Source of the DNA: CAVYXK01 sp963708245
Lineage (GTDB): Bacteria; Pseudomonadota; Alphaproteobacteria; Acetobacterales; Acetobacteraceae
Length of the DNA: 64,000 bases
Assembly (NCBI GenBank): GCA_963708245.1
Contig: OY970201.1
Span: forward strand, 4,464,001 to 4,528,000
Reading direction: 5' to 3'
Shown here: positions 16,827 to 26,415 of the stretch, piece by piece
Numbering within the stretch: position 1 is the stretch's first letter
Layout: each line of letters begins with the position of its first letter
Notes under the pieces: generated by a model
Databases searched by the model: none
Told to the model about the DNA's origin: nothing
What the model saw: the letters and a program-made list of their open reading frames with translations, nothing else
Program-made: the position numbers and the translations under genes

Positions 16827-18446
16827 TCACATCGAGGGCTTCACGTCATACATCTCAATCAAGCCACCAATAGCCGTGAGATCGACGTCCTTCACCGATG
16901 TGCGGGCTGCGACCTGAAGCATGGGCTGAAACAACACTATGTAATTGCATTGATCTGCCAATACCTTCTGGAACTCGAACCATAACGCCTGCTGCTTGGC
17001 AATGTTCTCTTCTCGAAGCGCCTGATGACAGAGGTTGGTTGTGCTTTGCGGCACAACCCAATGCACGCGGTTTGCAACGCGCTCGACCGCCGCCATGGTC
17101 CATAACGAAACATCCATATTGCCGGACCAGAACGTGAGCACTGACGTGGACTTACCCTCCACGTACATTGTTCGGAAATTGACCGAATCCATCGGCCGCA
17201 GGTTCGCCTTGATTCCGATGCGGGCGAGATCGCTCTGCAGCTTCTGAGCCACGACACCGTACGTGACGCTTGCAAATGCCTCGTTACCGTAAGCGAGATC
17301 GAAGCTAAAGCCGTCTGGAAGCCCGGCGGTTTCCAACAGAGACCGCGCTCGTGCCAAGTCCTGGTGATACCCGAATTGCCGGGTCTGCTCCTCTGATGAC
17401 CCCGCCATGCCCACGGGAATGAAGTTGAGCGGCCGGATCGCGGCACCACCCAGCAGAGAATCGCGGATACCTTCATAATCAATTGCATAGGCGACCGCCT
17501 GCCGGGCTTCTTTCCGGGCCAAGGCAGGGTTTATCTCTGCGCTGCTAGTGAGCGTCATATACATGAAATCGAGCGACGGCTTGCGAACGATTCTGACATT
17601 CGGGTCGGTGGCTACGGCGTTGATTTGCTCGGGATTCAGATTGAACGCGAGATCCAGATCGCCTTGCCGGAGCGCCAACATCTGAACCGAGCTCTCAGGC
17701 ATATGCTGGATGATGACGCGCTCAAATGGCGCCGGTCCGCGCCAGTAGTCTGGATTTCGGGCCATCGCAATCGTGGTGTTGCGCTCCCAGCGGACAAGGC
17801 GGTAAGGCCCTGTACCCGCGGAATTCTGATTAAGCCAGCCGGTCGCCTTATCCTTCGTCTCGGCATCGGTCGCGCTGGTACCGCCATGCGCGACAACCTG
17901 CTTGGCGTCCTGAAGTGCCAGTTGAGGGGCGCCGATGAAACCCAGCATTGGAATGCCGGGATCTTTGAAGATGATATCCACCGTAAGAGGATCGATCACG
18001 TCGATTCGTTCAATATTGAGCGTGAATTGGACGCTCGGCTGGTCCTTGAGATTTGCCACTCGCTCATAGCTGAATTTGACGTCATCAGCAGTAACCGGGT
18101 TGCCGCTGGCGAACTTGCCGCTGCGAAGATGGAACCGCAGGCCCTTGCCGTCCGAGGTACGCTCCCATGTCTGCGCGAGAAGCGGCCTGAACTGCGAGTA
18201 GTCTCCCGGCGGCATGGTGACTAACGCTTCATAGACGGCGCGGAGCGTCGGGTAGGAGGCGTATTCGGTCGCACGTGCAGGGTCGAAGAATTTGACGCCG
18301 CTTATGTCCAATCCGATCAGTAAGGTGGATTGTCGCCGGCTCTGCCCCGCTGCGCGACGCACAGGCATCGGAGCGATAGCGCCGACAAGTCCCAGCCGAC
18401 CAAGGATACCAAACACCGCCCGGCGTTCGATTGCGCGCGAGGACAT
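16827..18446 (-). CDS. ABC transporter periplasmic substrate-binding protein, family 5 (peptide/nickel type)
   Basis: The 539-residue protein has an N-terminal export signal with an arginine pair (AIERRAVFGILGRLGLV) ending near RRAAGQS, then the family 5 layout: LRAVYEALVTM, FHLRSGKFASGNPVTADDV, GTGPYRLVRWERN and MARNPDYWRG. Such proteins deliver oligopeptides, opines or similar compounds to a Dpp/Opp-like permease. No permease or ATPase genes are adjacent, so it is an orphan or depends on a transporter elsewhere. ATG at 18446 is preferred because gggaggaag lies six bases upstream; the frame also allows 18461. It is divergent from the SDR gene at 18659, and the 212-bp gap may hold both promoters. 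Confidence 0.85.
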   Translation of the reverse strand: MSSRAIERRAVFGILGRLGLVGAIAPMPVRRAAGQSRRQSTLLIGLDISGVKFFDPARATEYASYPTLRAVYEALVTMPPGDYSQFRPLLAQTWERTSDGKGLRFHLRSGKFASGNPVTADDVKFSYERVANLKDQPSVQFTLNIERIDVIDPLTVDIIFKDPGIPMLGFIGAPQLALQDAKQVVAHGGTSATDAETKDKATGWLNQNSAGTGPYRLVRWERNTTIAMARNPDYWRGPAPFERVIIQHMPESSVQMLALRQGDLDLAFNLNPEQINAVATDPNVRIVRKPSLDFMYMTLTSSAEINPALARKEARQAVAYAIDYEGIRDSLLGGAAIRPLNFIPVGMAGSSEEQTRQFGYHQDLARARSLLETAGLPDGFSFDLAYGNEAFASVTYGVVAQKLQSDLARIGIKANLRPMDSVNFRTMYVEGKSTSVLTFWSGNMDVSLWTMAAVERVANRVHWVVPQSTTNLCHQALREENIAKQQALWFEFQKVLADQCNYIVLFQPMLQVAARTSVKDVDLTAIGGLIEMYDVKPSM

Positions 18447-18658
18447 CCTGCTTCCTCCCAACTTGCGGCCATTAACCGGCCGCTAATGAACTGAGTTAAA
18501 GCCAAGTCGGGGCCGGAGGGCAACCTGATGAGTTCTGCGGCCGCCCCATGATGGGGAGCTTCCACGAGATCGCCTGCTGCTCCATCTTGATAGCATAGCG
18601 GCGCACAAAGGCGACGCCGCTGCTACACGCCCAGAGCGGATCGGAGGGGGTAAGCACG

Positions 18659-19405
18659 ATGGCCGGGGTTCTGCTCGTAACCGGAGGTAGCCGTGGCATC
18701 GGCGCGGCGATTTGTCGCCTCGGCGGGCGCAGGGGCTATAGGGTAGCAATCAACTACAAGCAGTCCGCCGACCGTGCTCGCGGCGTTGTGGATACGATCC
18801 GAGCAGACGGCGGAGCAGCGGTCGCCATCCAAGGCGACGTGACGAGCGAAACCGACATCGTTCGGATGTTCGATGAACTCGACCGGACGGTCGGGCCCAT
18901 CACGGCGCTGGTCAACAATGCTGGTGGCGGCGTCGGGCTTGGGCCGATCGACCAAGTCACCACACAGCAGCTGGACGCCGTGATAGGATTGAACCTGACT
19001 GGCCCCATCTTATGCGCGCGTGAGGCGATCCGGCGCATGTCGATCGACTACGGTGGGACAGGAGGTGCGATCGTGAATGTTTCGTCAATGTCCGCATTCA
19101 ACGGAGGCTTTGCGGGTCTGGTAACCTATGCTGCCGCGAAGGGCGGGCTGGAGAGCTTCACCATAGGATTGGCCAACGAGGTCGGCCCCAAGGGCATCAG
19201 AGTCAATTGCATTCGGCTCGGTGCAATTGAAACCGATGCGCATGCTGCCGATTTGCCAGAGTGGCGTGCTGCAATGACGCAGACAATCGTCCTGACGCGC
19301 TATGGGAACCCCGAAGAAGTGGCAGAGACCGCCATGTTTCTGCTCTCTGACGCTGCAAGCTACATCACTGGTGCGATTCTGAATGTGTCTGGAGGCCGAC
19401 GCTGA
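18659..19405 (+). CDS. SDR family NAD(P)-dependent oxidoreductase
   Basis: The 248-residue protein is a classical short-chain dehydrogenase. It has the nucleotide-binding TGGSRGIG (8-15), NNAG (86-89), catalytic Ser142/143, Tyr157 and Lys161 (YAAAKGG), and a C-terminal SYITGAILNVSGG. Length and motifs are those of FabG-like enzymes that reduce ketones or oxidise alcohols; the substrate is unknown. A ggaggggg sequence lies about 9 bases before the ATG. It is transcribed away from the peptide-binding protein gene. There are no downstream partners. Confidence 0.85.
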   Translation: MAGVLLVTGGSRGIGAAICRLGGRRGYRVAINYKQSADRARGVVDTIRADGGAAVAIQGDVTSETDIVRMFDELDRTVGPITALVNNAGGGVGLGPIDQVTTQQLDAVIGLNLTGPILCAREAIRRMSIDYGGTGGAIVNVSSMSAFNGGFAGLVTYAAAKGGLESFTIGLANEVGPKGIRVNCIRLGAIETDAHAADLPEWRAAMTQTIVLTRYGNPEEVAETAMFLLSDAASYITGAILNVSGGRR

Positions 19406-19507
19406 ACAAGTCGCGGCCTGTGCTAGGTTCTAGTGTAGCGGCTATCTCACGATCGAATTCGACGCCAGCAAAGGACACCGAGCATTACCCCCTGCGGGCC
19501 GTCACAA

Positions 19508-20368
19508 TCAAGGACGCCCCACGATCAGCGCGGCACCGCCCCACACCGCGCCCGACGGCACCTCATGGAAGAAAACGAAGCCGAGAAGCGCCGGGTAAGG
19601 AAGTGCCAAGTAGTCCACCGAAGCCAGCACGCCTGCCAGCGCGCGGCGATAGGCCCAGGTCAGCAAGAATTGGCCGCCCACGCCAAGTATGGCCAGCAGC
19701 GGAAAGATGAACCAGACTGGTGCCGGCGGCGCCTGCCAACTCGCCGCTGCGACCGGCAGCGCGACCGCGCTTGGCACCACATGCTGAATCAGCACGATCG
19801 AGGTGGCGCTGTCACGTTGCGCCTGGCTGCGCAGCATCAGGTTGTTCGTCGCATATGTCACCGCCGAGCCGAACGCCGCAGCGATGCCGATCAGATCGCC
19901 GCTCAACACCAACTGACCGGCGATCGAGTTCCATGCAATCACGCCCACGCCGCACAAGCCCAACAACACGGCAGTGAACGCGCTCCTGCGCAGCCGCTCG
20001 CCCAGCACGAACGCCGCCATTAACGCTAACATCAGCGGCGCGAGGTAGCTCAGCGTCAGCGCCTCGGCTAACGGCAGTCGGCGCAGCGCGGTGAAGAACA
20101 GCAGGTTGGACGCAACGTTCAACACCCCGCGCGGCGCGTTCGCTTTCCATGATGAGAGCGTGGGCCATCCCGCCCGCATGCGCCACATCGCCACCAGTAC
20201 GAGCGGTATGCCGAACGCGAAGCGCATCGCCACCAATTCGATCGCAGGTATGCTGTGTGGCAGCGACTTGACGATCGCGTCCAGGGTGGTGAAGAGCAGA
20301 ATGGCGGCCGTTGCCGCCATGAAGGGTATGGCGGGACGGGCGTGGTCGGTCGCGTCAGTCGCTTTCAT
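19508..20368 (-). CDS. EamA/DMT family transporter, C-terminus slightly short
   Basis: About ten membrane helices in two EamA repeats are visible (AILLFTTLDAIVKSLPH... in the first and GDLIGIAAAFGSAVTYA in the second), as in drug/metabolite exporters. The ATG at 20368 (MKATDATDHARPAIPFMAAT) gives 286 residues. The frame extends to 20449, but that extension is not typical. The protein ends ALIVGRP, whereas relatives usually finish the last helix with several more residues, so the 3' end may have been replaced. The substrate is unknown. Confidence 0.78.
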   Translation of the reverse strand: MKATDATDHARPAIPFMAATAAILLFTTLDAIVKSLPHSIPAIELVAMRFAFGIPLVLVAMWRMRAGWPTLSSWKANAPRGVLNVASNLLFFTALRRLPLAEALTLSYLAPLMLALMAAFVLGERLRRSAFTAVLLGLCGVGVIAWNSIAGQLVLSGDLIGIAAAFGSAVTYATNNLMLRSQAQRDSATSIVLIQHVVPSAVALPVAAASWQAPPAPVWFIFPLLAILGVGGQFLLTWAYRRALAGVLASVDYLALPYPALLGFVFFHEVPSGAVWGGAALIVGRP

Positions 20369-20564
20369 TAGGCTTTTTTGGGGATCTCGGGACACCTCAT
20401 GGTGATGCCATGCCTGACGCCAATGCGGAACCGGCTGCACGCTCGGCATTCATCCACTAGCGCGCGTGGCAAGGCACACCACCTGCAGCTCCAATTTCGA
20501 GTTGCCAACTGTCCCGTTTTGGTTCATTATGGGGACAGCTCGATAACTCCAACCCAGGAATTCC

Positions 20565-20760
20565 ATGCCTGACGCAGCCCTTCGGTTGATCGTCCCGAAC
20601 ACTAAAAATGGGACAGTCAATCACCCGCCGCGCCGTCAGCCGAACGCGGCTGTCAGGTCCCGCGAATACCTGACCCCGGCCGAAGTTGGCCGGCTGATTG
20701 GCGCAGCGAAGGCCAACCGGGTGGGGACAACGCGATGCAACCGCGATACCGAGCTGGCGT
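20565..20760 (+). pseudogene. tyrosine recombinase/integrase fragment
   Basis: The frame MPDAALRLIVPNTKNGTVNH then RSREYLTPAEVGRLIGAAKA resembles the start of small tyrosine recombinases (REYLTPxEVxRLIxAAK). After about 52 residues the match continues only in another frame (GWGQRDAT), and the catalytic half is absent. It overlaps the 3' end of the unknown gene on the other strand, so an integrase relic has truncated that gene. Confidence 0.55.
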
Positions 20761-21471
20761 TTCGAGGTGGTCAGTGGCGTAAGCAGTGCCGATCGCCTGG
20801 TCCCGAATTGCCTCGCGGTGTTCCAATTCGACAACGGGGTCCTCGTACCAACCCTTCCAGTGATGACTGATCCATGCCTTGAGCGCGTCGGCAGTTGGGT
20901 TATAGGCCATGCCGTCCCGGGGCGGCTCCTTCAGGCATTCTAGCCAATAGGTCCGGGTGTCCTCCCGCAGCGCCGCTAAGGCGTGCTCGTACGTCTCCTG
21001 CCCACCGGCTTGGAGAATATTCCACGCGCGCTGCGTCATGGCCTGATCGCGCTTCACGGCGCGCAACTCGCGGGCGGTGTCTGCCGGGGTGGCTGCCAAG
21101 GACTGCGAGATATTTGCCTTGTGGTCGACGCTGCCTGTGATGGGCATGAGGGCCGCGCCTGCAAGATTCTCGGGCTCATAGTGCGACGTTGCGTCACGTC
21201 GAAGCTGATCCCTATAGATCGCAGCCTCGGCCAGTCGCAGCCGGCGCTTCCGCCATATGATCCCCGCGAGCTCTTCTACGAGATGCTCCTCGGTCGGTCC
21301 GTCAGGCGCGTGCTCCGCGACCAGTGCCCCAAGTAGCGTGCGGTACTCGCCTTCCGCCTCCCAGGGCAGGACCGTGTAACGTGACAGCACGCCGTGCCGG
21401 AGGGCGTTGAAGCGCGTGGCCTCGTAGCTCGCGGCGGGCGCCACTTCGGCGATGGCCGGGATCGTGTTCAT
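20653..21471 (-). CDS. conserved protein of unknown function (element-associated), 3' end probably altered
   Basis: The 272-residue product starts MNTIPAIAEVAPAASYEATR, contains NALRHGVLSRYTVLPWE and EHLVEELAGIIWRKRRLRLA, and is rich in helix-forming and charged residues. Similar proteins (ALRHGxxSRxTVLPxED...) occur in pairs with the upstream gene in many alphaproteobacteria, often beside integrases. The function is unknown. It overlaps the upstream gene by ATGA (21468-21471), which indicates coupled translation. The last 40-50 residues lie antisense to an integrase relic and do not look native. Confidence 0.6.
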   Translation of the reverse strand: MNTIPAIAEVAPAASYEATRFNALRHGVLSRYTVLPWEAEGEYRTLLGALVAEHAPDGPTEEHLVEELAGIIWRKRRLRLAEAAIYRDQLRRDATSHYEPENLAGAALMPITGSVDHKANISQSLAATPADTARELRAVKRDQAMTQRAWNILQAGGQETYEHALAALREDTRTYWLECLKEPPRDGMAYNPTADALKAWISHHWKGWYEDPVVELEHREAIRDQAIGTAYATDHLETPARYRGCIALSPPGWPSLRQSAGQLRPGSGIRGT

Positions 21472-22118
21472 CGTCGGCTCCTTCTGCGCGGGTCCGGTCG
21501 TTCAAGCCTGGCGAGGATTCGCTGCGCGCCCAGGATGAACACTTGGTCGAGGTGCTCCTGTCCGGCTTCGATCTGGTTTGCAATCCGCGAGTACGTCTTC
21601 CACCGCATCCATTTGGGTTTTGGTGGAGGCGGCCGCTCCGGGCCCTCATACGATGCTCCGAGCTTCCGATGCAGGCGTGCAACATGGTGATGCGCACGGT
21701 CCATCGGTCCGCCACGTTGTACCCCATAACCGAGCCGGTAGCAGCGGCGGCACGCAAACAAGCGTCCGGCGCCGTAGAGCTTGGCGACGTGTCTGCCGCA
21801 ATACACCCCATTGGATCGAACATCGCAGACGAACCAGGGACGCTCTCCGCCGAAGCGGCAAGGAGTCCACCGGATCGGCACTCGCTGTTCCACTGATTGC
21901 CAGTCCTCGTCGCCTGATCTGACACGGTAGCTCAGGTTGATCTGGTCCCGGCCGCCCTCGATGTCGATCCGTGCGTGCGTCCCATCCCTGTATGTCCACT
22001 GCCACCCGGCACGCCTCCAGCCTGACAGGAATCCGGCGCGTGCGAGCTGCATCACGTCAAGCGATCGGCTGGCTTCGATGGTCCCTCCGCCTTTCCAGTT
22101 GTGGCCACCGCGGGACAT
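21468..22118 (-). CDS. conserved hypothetical protein with Cys-rich region (element-associated)
   Basis: The start MSRGGHNWKGGGTIEASRSL and the features ALARAGFLSG-like, TPCRFGGERPWFVC, CGRHVAKLYGAGRLFACRRC and MRWKTYSRI define a widespread unknown family. The paired cysteines (FACRRC with an earlier C...C) could bind zinc. Start ATG at 22118 fits the conserved onset; an upstream ATG at 22160 is also in frame. Together with the following gene (ATGA overlap) it forms a two-gene module. No function is proposed. Confidence 0.6.
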   Translation of the reverse strand: MSRGGHNWKGGGTIEASRSLDVMQLARAGFLSGWRRAGWQWTYRDGTHARIDIEGGRDQINLSYRVRSGDEDWQSVEQRVPIRWTPCRFGGERPWFVCDVRSNGVYCGRHVAKLYGAGRLFACRRCYRLGYGVQRGGPMDRAHHHVARLHRKLGASYEGPERPPPPKPKWMRWKTYSRIANQIEAGQEHLDQVFILGAQRILARLERPDPRRRSRR

Positions 22119-22221
22119 GGGATATGGGGGAACGACGAGGTGCCTGCTGGTAGTCGCCATTCTCGAATAGTGGGCAATCGGTGGGGACCGAGGGCCCTCA
22201 CGGTGCAATCGACGTGGGCTG

Positions 22222-23100
22222 TCAGATTCCCTGTCGCGCCTCTTCGACCAGCCAATCTCGAAACCGTCGAACCGCGGGCATTTGCAGAGCCTCGGATGTC
22301 GCGACGGCGTAATACGCGAATTGCACAGGCCAGTTCACCGTGAGCGCCTTTACCAGCGTCTTCGATCGAAGATCGCCATCAACATAAATATCCCGCACCA
22401 GCGCCAGTCCTTGTCCTGCGACGGCCGCTCGCACGATGAGGTGATGTTCCGAAAACGCTGGGCCCTTTTTGCCATGCGGCGCGGTGACACCATGAGCTTC
22501 GAACCACAGCGGCCAGTCCTGGCGGTTGAAGTCATGGAGCAGAGGAAATGCCAGGCAATCGGCCGGATTCTTGAGGGGAGCGTGACTTTTGAGAAGGTCG
22601 GGGCTCGCGACCACGACGAGTTCAGGAGCAACAAGCCAGGTAACTTCCAGTCCGGGATATTTACCCAACCCATGCCGGATTGCCAAATCGATCGGTTCTC
22701 GCCTCAGGTCGACCGGGCGGGTTCCCGCCTCCACGGCAATTTCAATATCCGGGTAGCGCCGCGCGAAGCTCGCAAGCCGCGGCACCAGCCAGGTCGCCGC
22801 GAATGACGGCATCGTGCTGACTGTTACACGGCGTGGTGACGGCGCACCAAGTTCGCGCTCGACGGCCTCGATTGCACGGAAAGGCTCGGAGAGCGCGGCG
22901 AACATTGCCTCACCTGCAGCGCTGAGCTCGACGCCGGCAGGGTTCCGCGTAAACAGCCGACGTCCAGCCGCCGCCTCAAGCTGGCGAATGCGTTGACTGA
23001 CCGCGCCAGGTGTGAGCGCGAGCTCATCGGCGGCTTGCTTCATCTTTCCGGCGCGTGCCACCGCGACGAAGGTCTGCAGTAACGCGAAGTGTCTAAGCAT
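22222..23100 (-). CDS. LysR-family transcriptional regulator (GcvA-like)
   Basis: The 292-residue protein has an N-terminal winged helix-turn-helix (residues 4-63; KMKQAADELALTPGAVSQRI) and a C-terminal effector-binding domain (TVSTMPSFAATWLVPRL and a DLAIRHGLGKYPGLEV segment), as in GcvA-type regulators. It is transcribed divergently from a glutathione S-transferase gene across about 140 bp. A clean palindromic LysR box lies 9 bp from its start codon, which fits autoregulation and control of the GST gene. The effector is unknown. Confidence 0.88.
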   Translation of the reverse strand: MLRHFALLQTFVAVARAGKMKQAADELALTPGAVSQRIRQLEAAAGRRLFTRNPAGVELSAAGEAMFAALSEPFRAIEAVERELGAPSPRRVTVSTMPSFAATWLVPRLASFARRYPDIEIAVEAGTRPVDLRREPIDLAIRHGLGKYPGLEVTWLVAPELVVVASPDLLKSHAPLKNPADCLAFPLLHDFNRQDWPLWFEAHGVTAPHGKKGPAFSEHHLIVRAAVAGQGLALVRDIYVDGDLRSKTLVKALTVNWPVQFAYYAVATSEALQMPAVRRFRDWLVEEARQGI

Positions 23101-23108
23101 GACGCGAG

Positions 23109-23123
23109 TTTAGTCCAGCTAAA
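23109..23123. promoter_or_regulatory. LysR-type operator TTTAG-N5-CTAAA
   Basis: The 15-base palindrome TTTAGTCCAGCTAAA contains the T-N11-A core typical of LysR-type binding sites. It lies in the divergent intergenic region, 8 bp upstream of the LysR start codon and about 120 bp from the GST start. Position and symmetry support autorepression with activation of the other side. Confidence 0.6.
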
Positions 23124-23242
23124 CTTCACCGCCAAATCCATCGCTTGCTCGAGGCGCCGCCAACCTCGATATCCCGAGGCAACGCAAGGCAATGGGATAC
23201 GTGGCAATGCAATCCAATCCGCAAGCGGTCGAGGATCCTCCC

Positions 23243-24160
23243 GTGACCGACATGATCTTACACCATTACGAAACCTCTCCCTATTCGGAGAAAGTTCGGA
23301 TCGGTCTCGGGCTCAAGAGCCTGGCCTGGGCGTCGGTCGAGATTCCCGTCATCATGCCGAAACCCGACTTGACGGCGCTGACAGGAGGCTATCGCAAGAC
23401 GCCCGTGCTGCAGATTGGCGCGGACATCTATTGCGATAGTCAGTTGATCATGCGCGAGCTTGAGCGTCGGCATCCCAACCCGAGCTTTTATCCAGCCGGC
23501 CGCGGCGTGGCCGATGCGCTCGCCTGGTGGGCGGAGAAGACAATGTTCAGCCCGGCCGTAAGCATTGTCTTCGCCAAGAGGCCCGACACATTGCCTAAGG
23601 GGTTTCTCGAAGACCGGGCCAAGTTCTCCGGCCGGAATATCGATCCCGTCGCAATGACAGCGGCAGTGCCTTACCTGCTCGACCAACTGCGCGCGCATTT
23701 CGATTGGCTGGATCAAATGCTGGCCGACGGCCGGTCGTTCTTGCAGGGCTCCGCCCCCGGCCTCGCCGATCTCGCCGCCTACCATCCGGTTTGGTTCTTG
23801 CAACAGAAATTCGGATCAGCGGCGGCGCCGCTCGACGGTTTTCCGAGGCTGCTGACCTGGGCCGAGCGCGTTGCCGCGATTGGCCATGGCAGGCGGAGCT
23901 ACATGACTTCGCAAGAGGCGCTCGATGCGGCCAGGGACGGCACATCAATCGCCAGCTCGATCGTTGACCCACGAGACCCGGCTGGCCGAAAGCCGGGCGA
24001 GATGGTTACCGTCACTCCGGACGATACCGGACGCGATCCGGTCGTCGGTGAATTGGTCGCATCGAGCGCCAATGAGATCGTCATTCGGCGTAGCGATCGC
24101 GAAGTCGGGGAGGTTTGTGTGCATTTTCCACGCGCCGGCTTCGTGATCGCACCCGTCTAA
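23243..24160 (+). CDS. glutathione S-transferase family protein with C-terminal extension
   Basis: The N-terminal thioredoxin-like domain starts MILHHYETSPYSEKVRIGLG and has the cis-proline glutathione site KTPVLQIGADIYCDSQLI. A helical GST C-terminal domain follows to about residue 215 (SFLQGSAPGLADLAAYHPVW). An extra ~80-residue tail (EMVTVTPDDTGRDPVVGEL ... IVIRRSDREVGEVCVHFPR) resembles a small beta domain and is unusual for GSTs. GTG at 23243 is chosen because GAGGA precedes it by 7 bases; an upstream ATG at 23192 is also open. It is probably controlled by the divergent LysR regulator. Confidence 0.82.
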   Translation: MTDMILHHYETSPYSEKVRIGLGLKSLAWASVEIPVIMPKPDLTALTGGYRKTPVLQIGADIYCDSQLIMRELERRHPNPSFYPAGRGVADALAWWAEKTMFSPAVSIVFAKRPDTLPKGFLEDRAKFSGRNIDPVAMTAAVPYLLDQLRAHFDWLDQMLADGRSFLQGSAPGLADLAAYHPVWFLQQKFGSAAAPLDGFPRLLTWAERVAAIGHGRRSYMTSQEALDAARDGTSIASSIVDPRDPAGRKPGEMVTVTPDDTGRDPVVGELVASSANEIVIRRSDREVGEVCVHFPRAGFVIAPV

Positions 24161-24546
24161 GGGCACATACTGCGATCGCGCATTCTGGCTGCTCCGCGGT
24201 CGGCCAGGCTCGGGCTTTGGTTAACGTTCGTCGACTTCCCTCTGGCACCGAACGGTGGAGTTGAGGTTCGGACGCCGAGGTATTCAGTAAATCGGCATCG
24301 TACGATCAGTCGGACTCGCTGTTCGGCTGGACCTGCGGTTGATCCTTCGCATCGGCAAATTTCCGAACAGGGGCATCAGCCCTCGAAATCTCTGGACGAT
24401 GTGACAGTCCGCAGTGGGTCGCCAGGTGCCGAAGCATGGGCCCGGTGTCAGTGGCTGCTTCGTCGTATCCCAGGCTCCAAAGCGGTCAATCCGCAATCGG
24501 CCAGACCAAGCCGTCCGGGGCGGCACGGCGTATGTCCGCTTTGGGT
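24161..24546. other. 386-bp gap upstream of intron 2
   Basis: No gene was recognised. The last bases hold the 5' exon of the intron insertion site, ATGTCCGCTTT, which is one arm of a hairpin completed after the intron at 26532-26542. Confidence 0.4.
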
Positions 24547-25080
24547 GTGCGCCGTGAAAGGCGGCGCTTTCCAGTGGGTGCAAGTCCCACCCGGCAACGC
24601 TCCAGCCGGAAGCAACCGGAGCAGTCATGGAGGTGACGAAATGGCTGAAGCCTTCGGTCTAGCGGGTCACGAATTGGTGGCCGCGCGAGTGTGCAGGCCG
24701 CAACGCGAGTGAACGCCGAGCAAGCCTCGAAAAGGACGATGCGCAGGCCGACCCGACGACCCTTTCGGGGAAGGCTGACACGGCTGGGTGGGATGAGCGA
24801 AGAGTACGCCCAGCCGCTGCACCGGGGTAGTGGCGGCAGCATGTACACAAGGAAAGCGCACGCAACACGGGAAGCCCCAGGGCGCGGTCAGGGATGATCA
24901 ACCGGACGCCCGCGAGGGACAGGCCGGGCGCCGTGGGGTGGCGGAGAGGTTCGTAGTACCGCGGAAGCCGGGTAACGCCGGTGGAGGGAAGGGACCTCAG
25001 TTCAAGACAGACGCAGGACGTAGTGAGGGACCTGGAGATTGGGCAACCTATCAACTCCGAACAGTGTTCAGAAACTGCAG

Positions 25081-26370
25081 ATGGCGTTGCACGCGAAAGC
25101 GAAGGCAGAAGCTGGCTATCGCTTCTATGCCCTGTACGACAAGATCAGCCGTGAAGACATCTTGGCTCATGCCTATGCCCTGTGCCGCTCCAACAAGGGT
25201 GCACCAGGCGTGGACGGTCAGGACTTCGCGGACATCGAGGCGTATGGGACGCAGCGGTGGCTCGGCGAACTGGCGCTTGCACTCAGGCAGGAGACCTACC
25301 GACCGGAACCGATCAGACGCGTGTTTATTGCGAAAGCCAACGGCAAACTCAGGCCGCTGGGCATCTCGACCGTGCGGGATCGGGTCTGCATGACAGCAGC
25401 GATGCTGGTGCTGGAACCGATCTTTGAAGCCGACCTTCCACCGGAGCAATACGCTTACCGTCCCGGGCGCAACGCCCAACAGGCGGTGATCGAGGTGGAG
25501 GAACTGCTGTTCCGTGGCCACCCGGAAGTGGTTGACGCCGACCTCGCGGACTACTTCGGGAGCATTCCCCATGCCGACCTCTTGAAGTCGGTGGCTCGCC
25601 GGATCGTTGATCGGCGTGTGCTGCATCTGATCAGGATGTGGCTGGACTGCCCCGTGGAAGAAACCGACAAACGAGGGCGGAGGACACGCACGACGGAGGC
25701 TCGGGACAAGCGGTGCGGCATCCCGCAAGGCTCACCCATCTCACCACTGCTGGCGAATCTCTACATGCGCCGGTTTGTGCTGGGCTGGAAGAAGCTCGGG
25801 CTGGAGCGACGCCTCGGCACGCGCATCGTGACTTACGCCGACGACCTCGTGATCCTGTGCCGGAAGGGCAACGCCGACGAGGCGTTGCGACGACTGCGCG
25901 AGATCATGGGCAAGCTGAAGCTCACGGTGAACGAGGAGAAGACACGTATCTGCAAGGTGCCGGAAGGGGAGTTCGACTTCCTGGGATACACGTTCGGACG
26001 GATGTATTCGGCGAGAACCGGCAAGGCCCGCTTGGGTCAGCGGCCATCAAAGAAGAGCATCAAGCGCATGGTCGACAAAGTCCACGCGCTGACTGACCGA
26101 TCGGGTACTTGGCAGAAGACCACAGAGCTGGTGGAGCAGTTGAACCGCGCGTTACGCGGATGGGCCAACTACTTCAGCGTTGGCACTGTCAACAAGGCGT
26201 ATCGGGCGCTCGACAGCTACACGGCGGTGCGGTTGCGCCGGTGGTTGCGTTCCAAGCACAAGGTCAGGCGACGCAGGGGCGGGAGCTATCCACCCTCGCA
26301 CCTCTACGGGCACTTCGGGCTCGTGCGCCTGAGCCGGCTTGGGCACGACGTGGCGTGGGTGAAGGCGTGA
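25081..26370 (+). CDS. ltrA: group II intron reverse transcriptase/maturase
   Basis: The 429-residue protein begins MALHAKAKAEAGYRFYALYD and shows the reverse transcriptase blocks in order: SNKGAPGVDG, ANGKLRPLGISTVRDRV, QYAYRPGRNAQQAV, GIPQGSPISPLLANLYM and the catalytic VTYADDLVI. It then has the thumb and the maturase X domain (LRGWANYFSVGTVNKAYRALD). No C-terminal HNH endonuclease is present. It promotes intron splicing and target-primed reverse transcription. A TTG 14 codons upstream (25039) is a possible earlier start. It could also act on the defective intron 1. Confidence 0.92.
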   Translation: MALHAKAKAEAGYRFYALYDKISREDILAHAYALCRSNKGAPGVDGQDFADIEAYGTQRWLGELALALRQETYRPEPIRRVFIAKANGKLRPLGISTVRDRVCMTAAMLVLEPIFEADLPPEQYAYRPGRNAQQAVIEVEELLFRGHPEVVDADLADYFGSIPHADLLKSVARRIVDRRVLHLIRMWLDCPVEETDKRGRRTRTTEARDKRCGIPQGSPISPLLANLYMRRFVLGWKKLGLERRLGTRIVTYADDLVILCRKGNADEALRRLREIMGKLKLTVNEEKTRICKVPEGEFDFLGYTFGRMYSARTGKARLGQRPSKKSIKRMVDKVHALTDRSGTWQKTTELVEQLNRALRGWANYFSVGTVNKAYRALDSYTAVRLRRWLRSKHKVRRRRGGSYPPSHLYGHFGLVRLSRLGHDVAWVKA

Positions 26371-26382
26371 TGTCTTGTCCGA

Positions 26383-26415
26383 GAGCCGGATGCGGGAGAT
26401 CTGCATGTCCGGTTC
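26383..26415 (+). ncRNA. group II intron domain V (intron 2)
   Basis: GAGCCGGA pairs with TCCGGTTC, with a two-base TG bulge and an inner TGCG/TGCA helix. The AGC catalytic triad is present. It lies 12 bases after the maturase stop. Confidence 0.85.
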
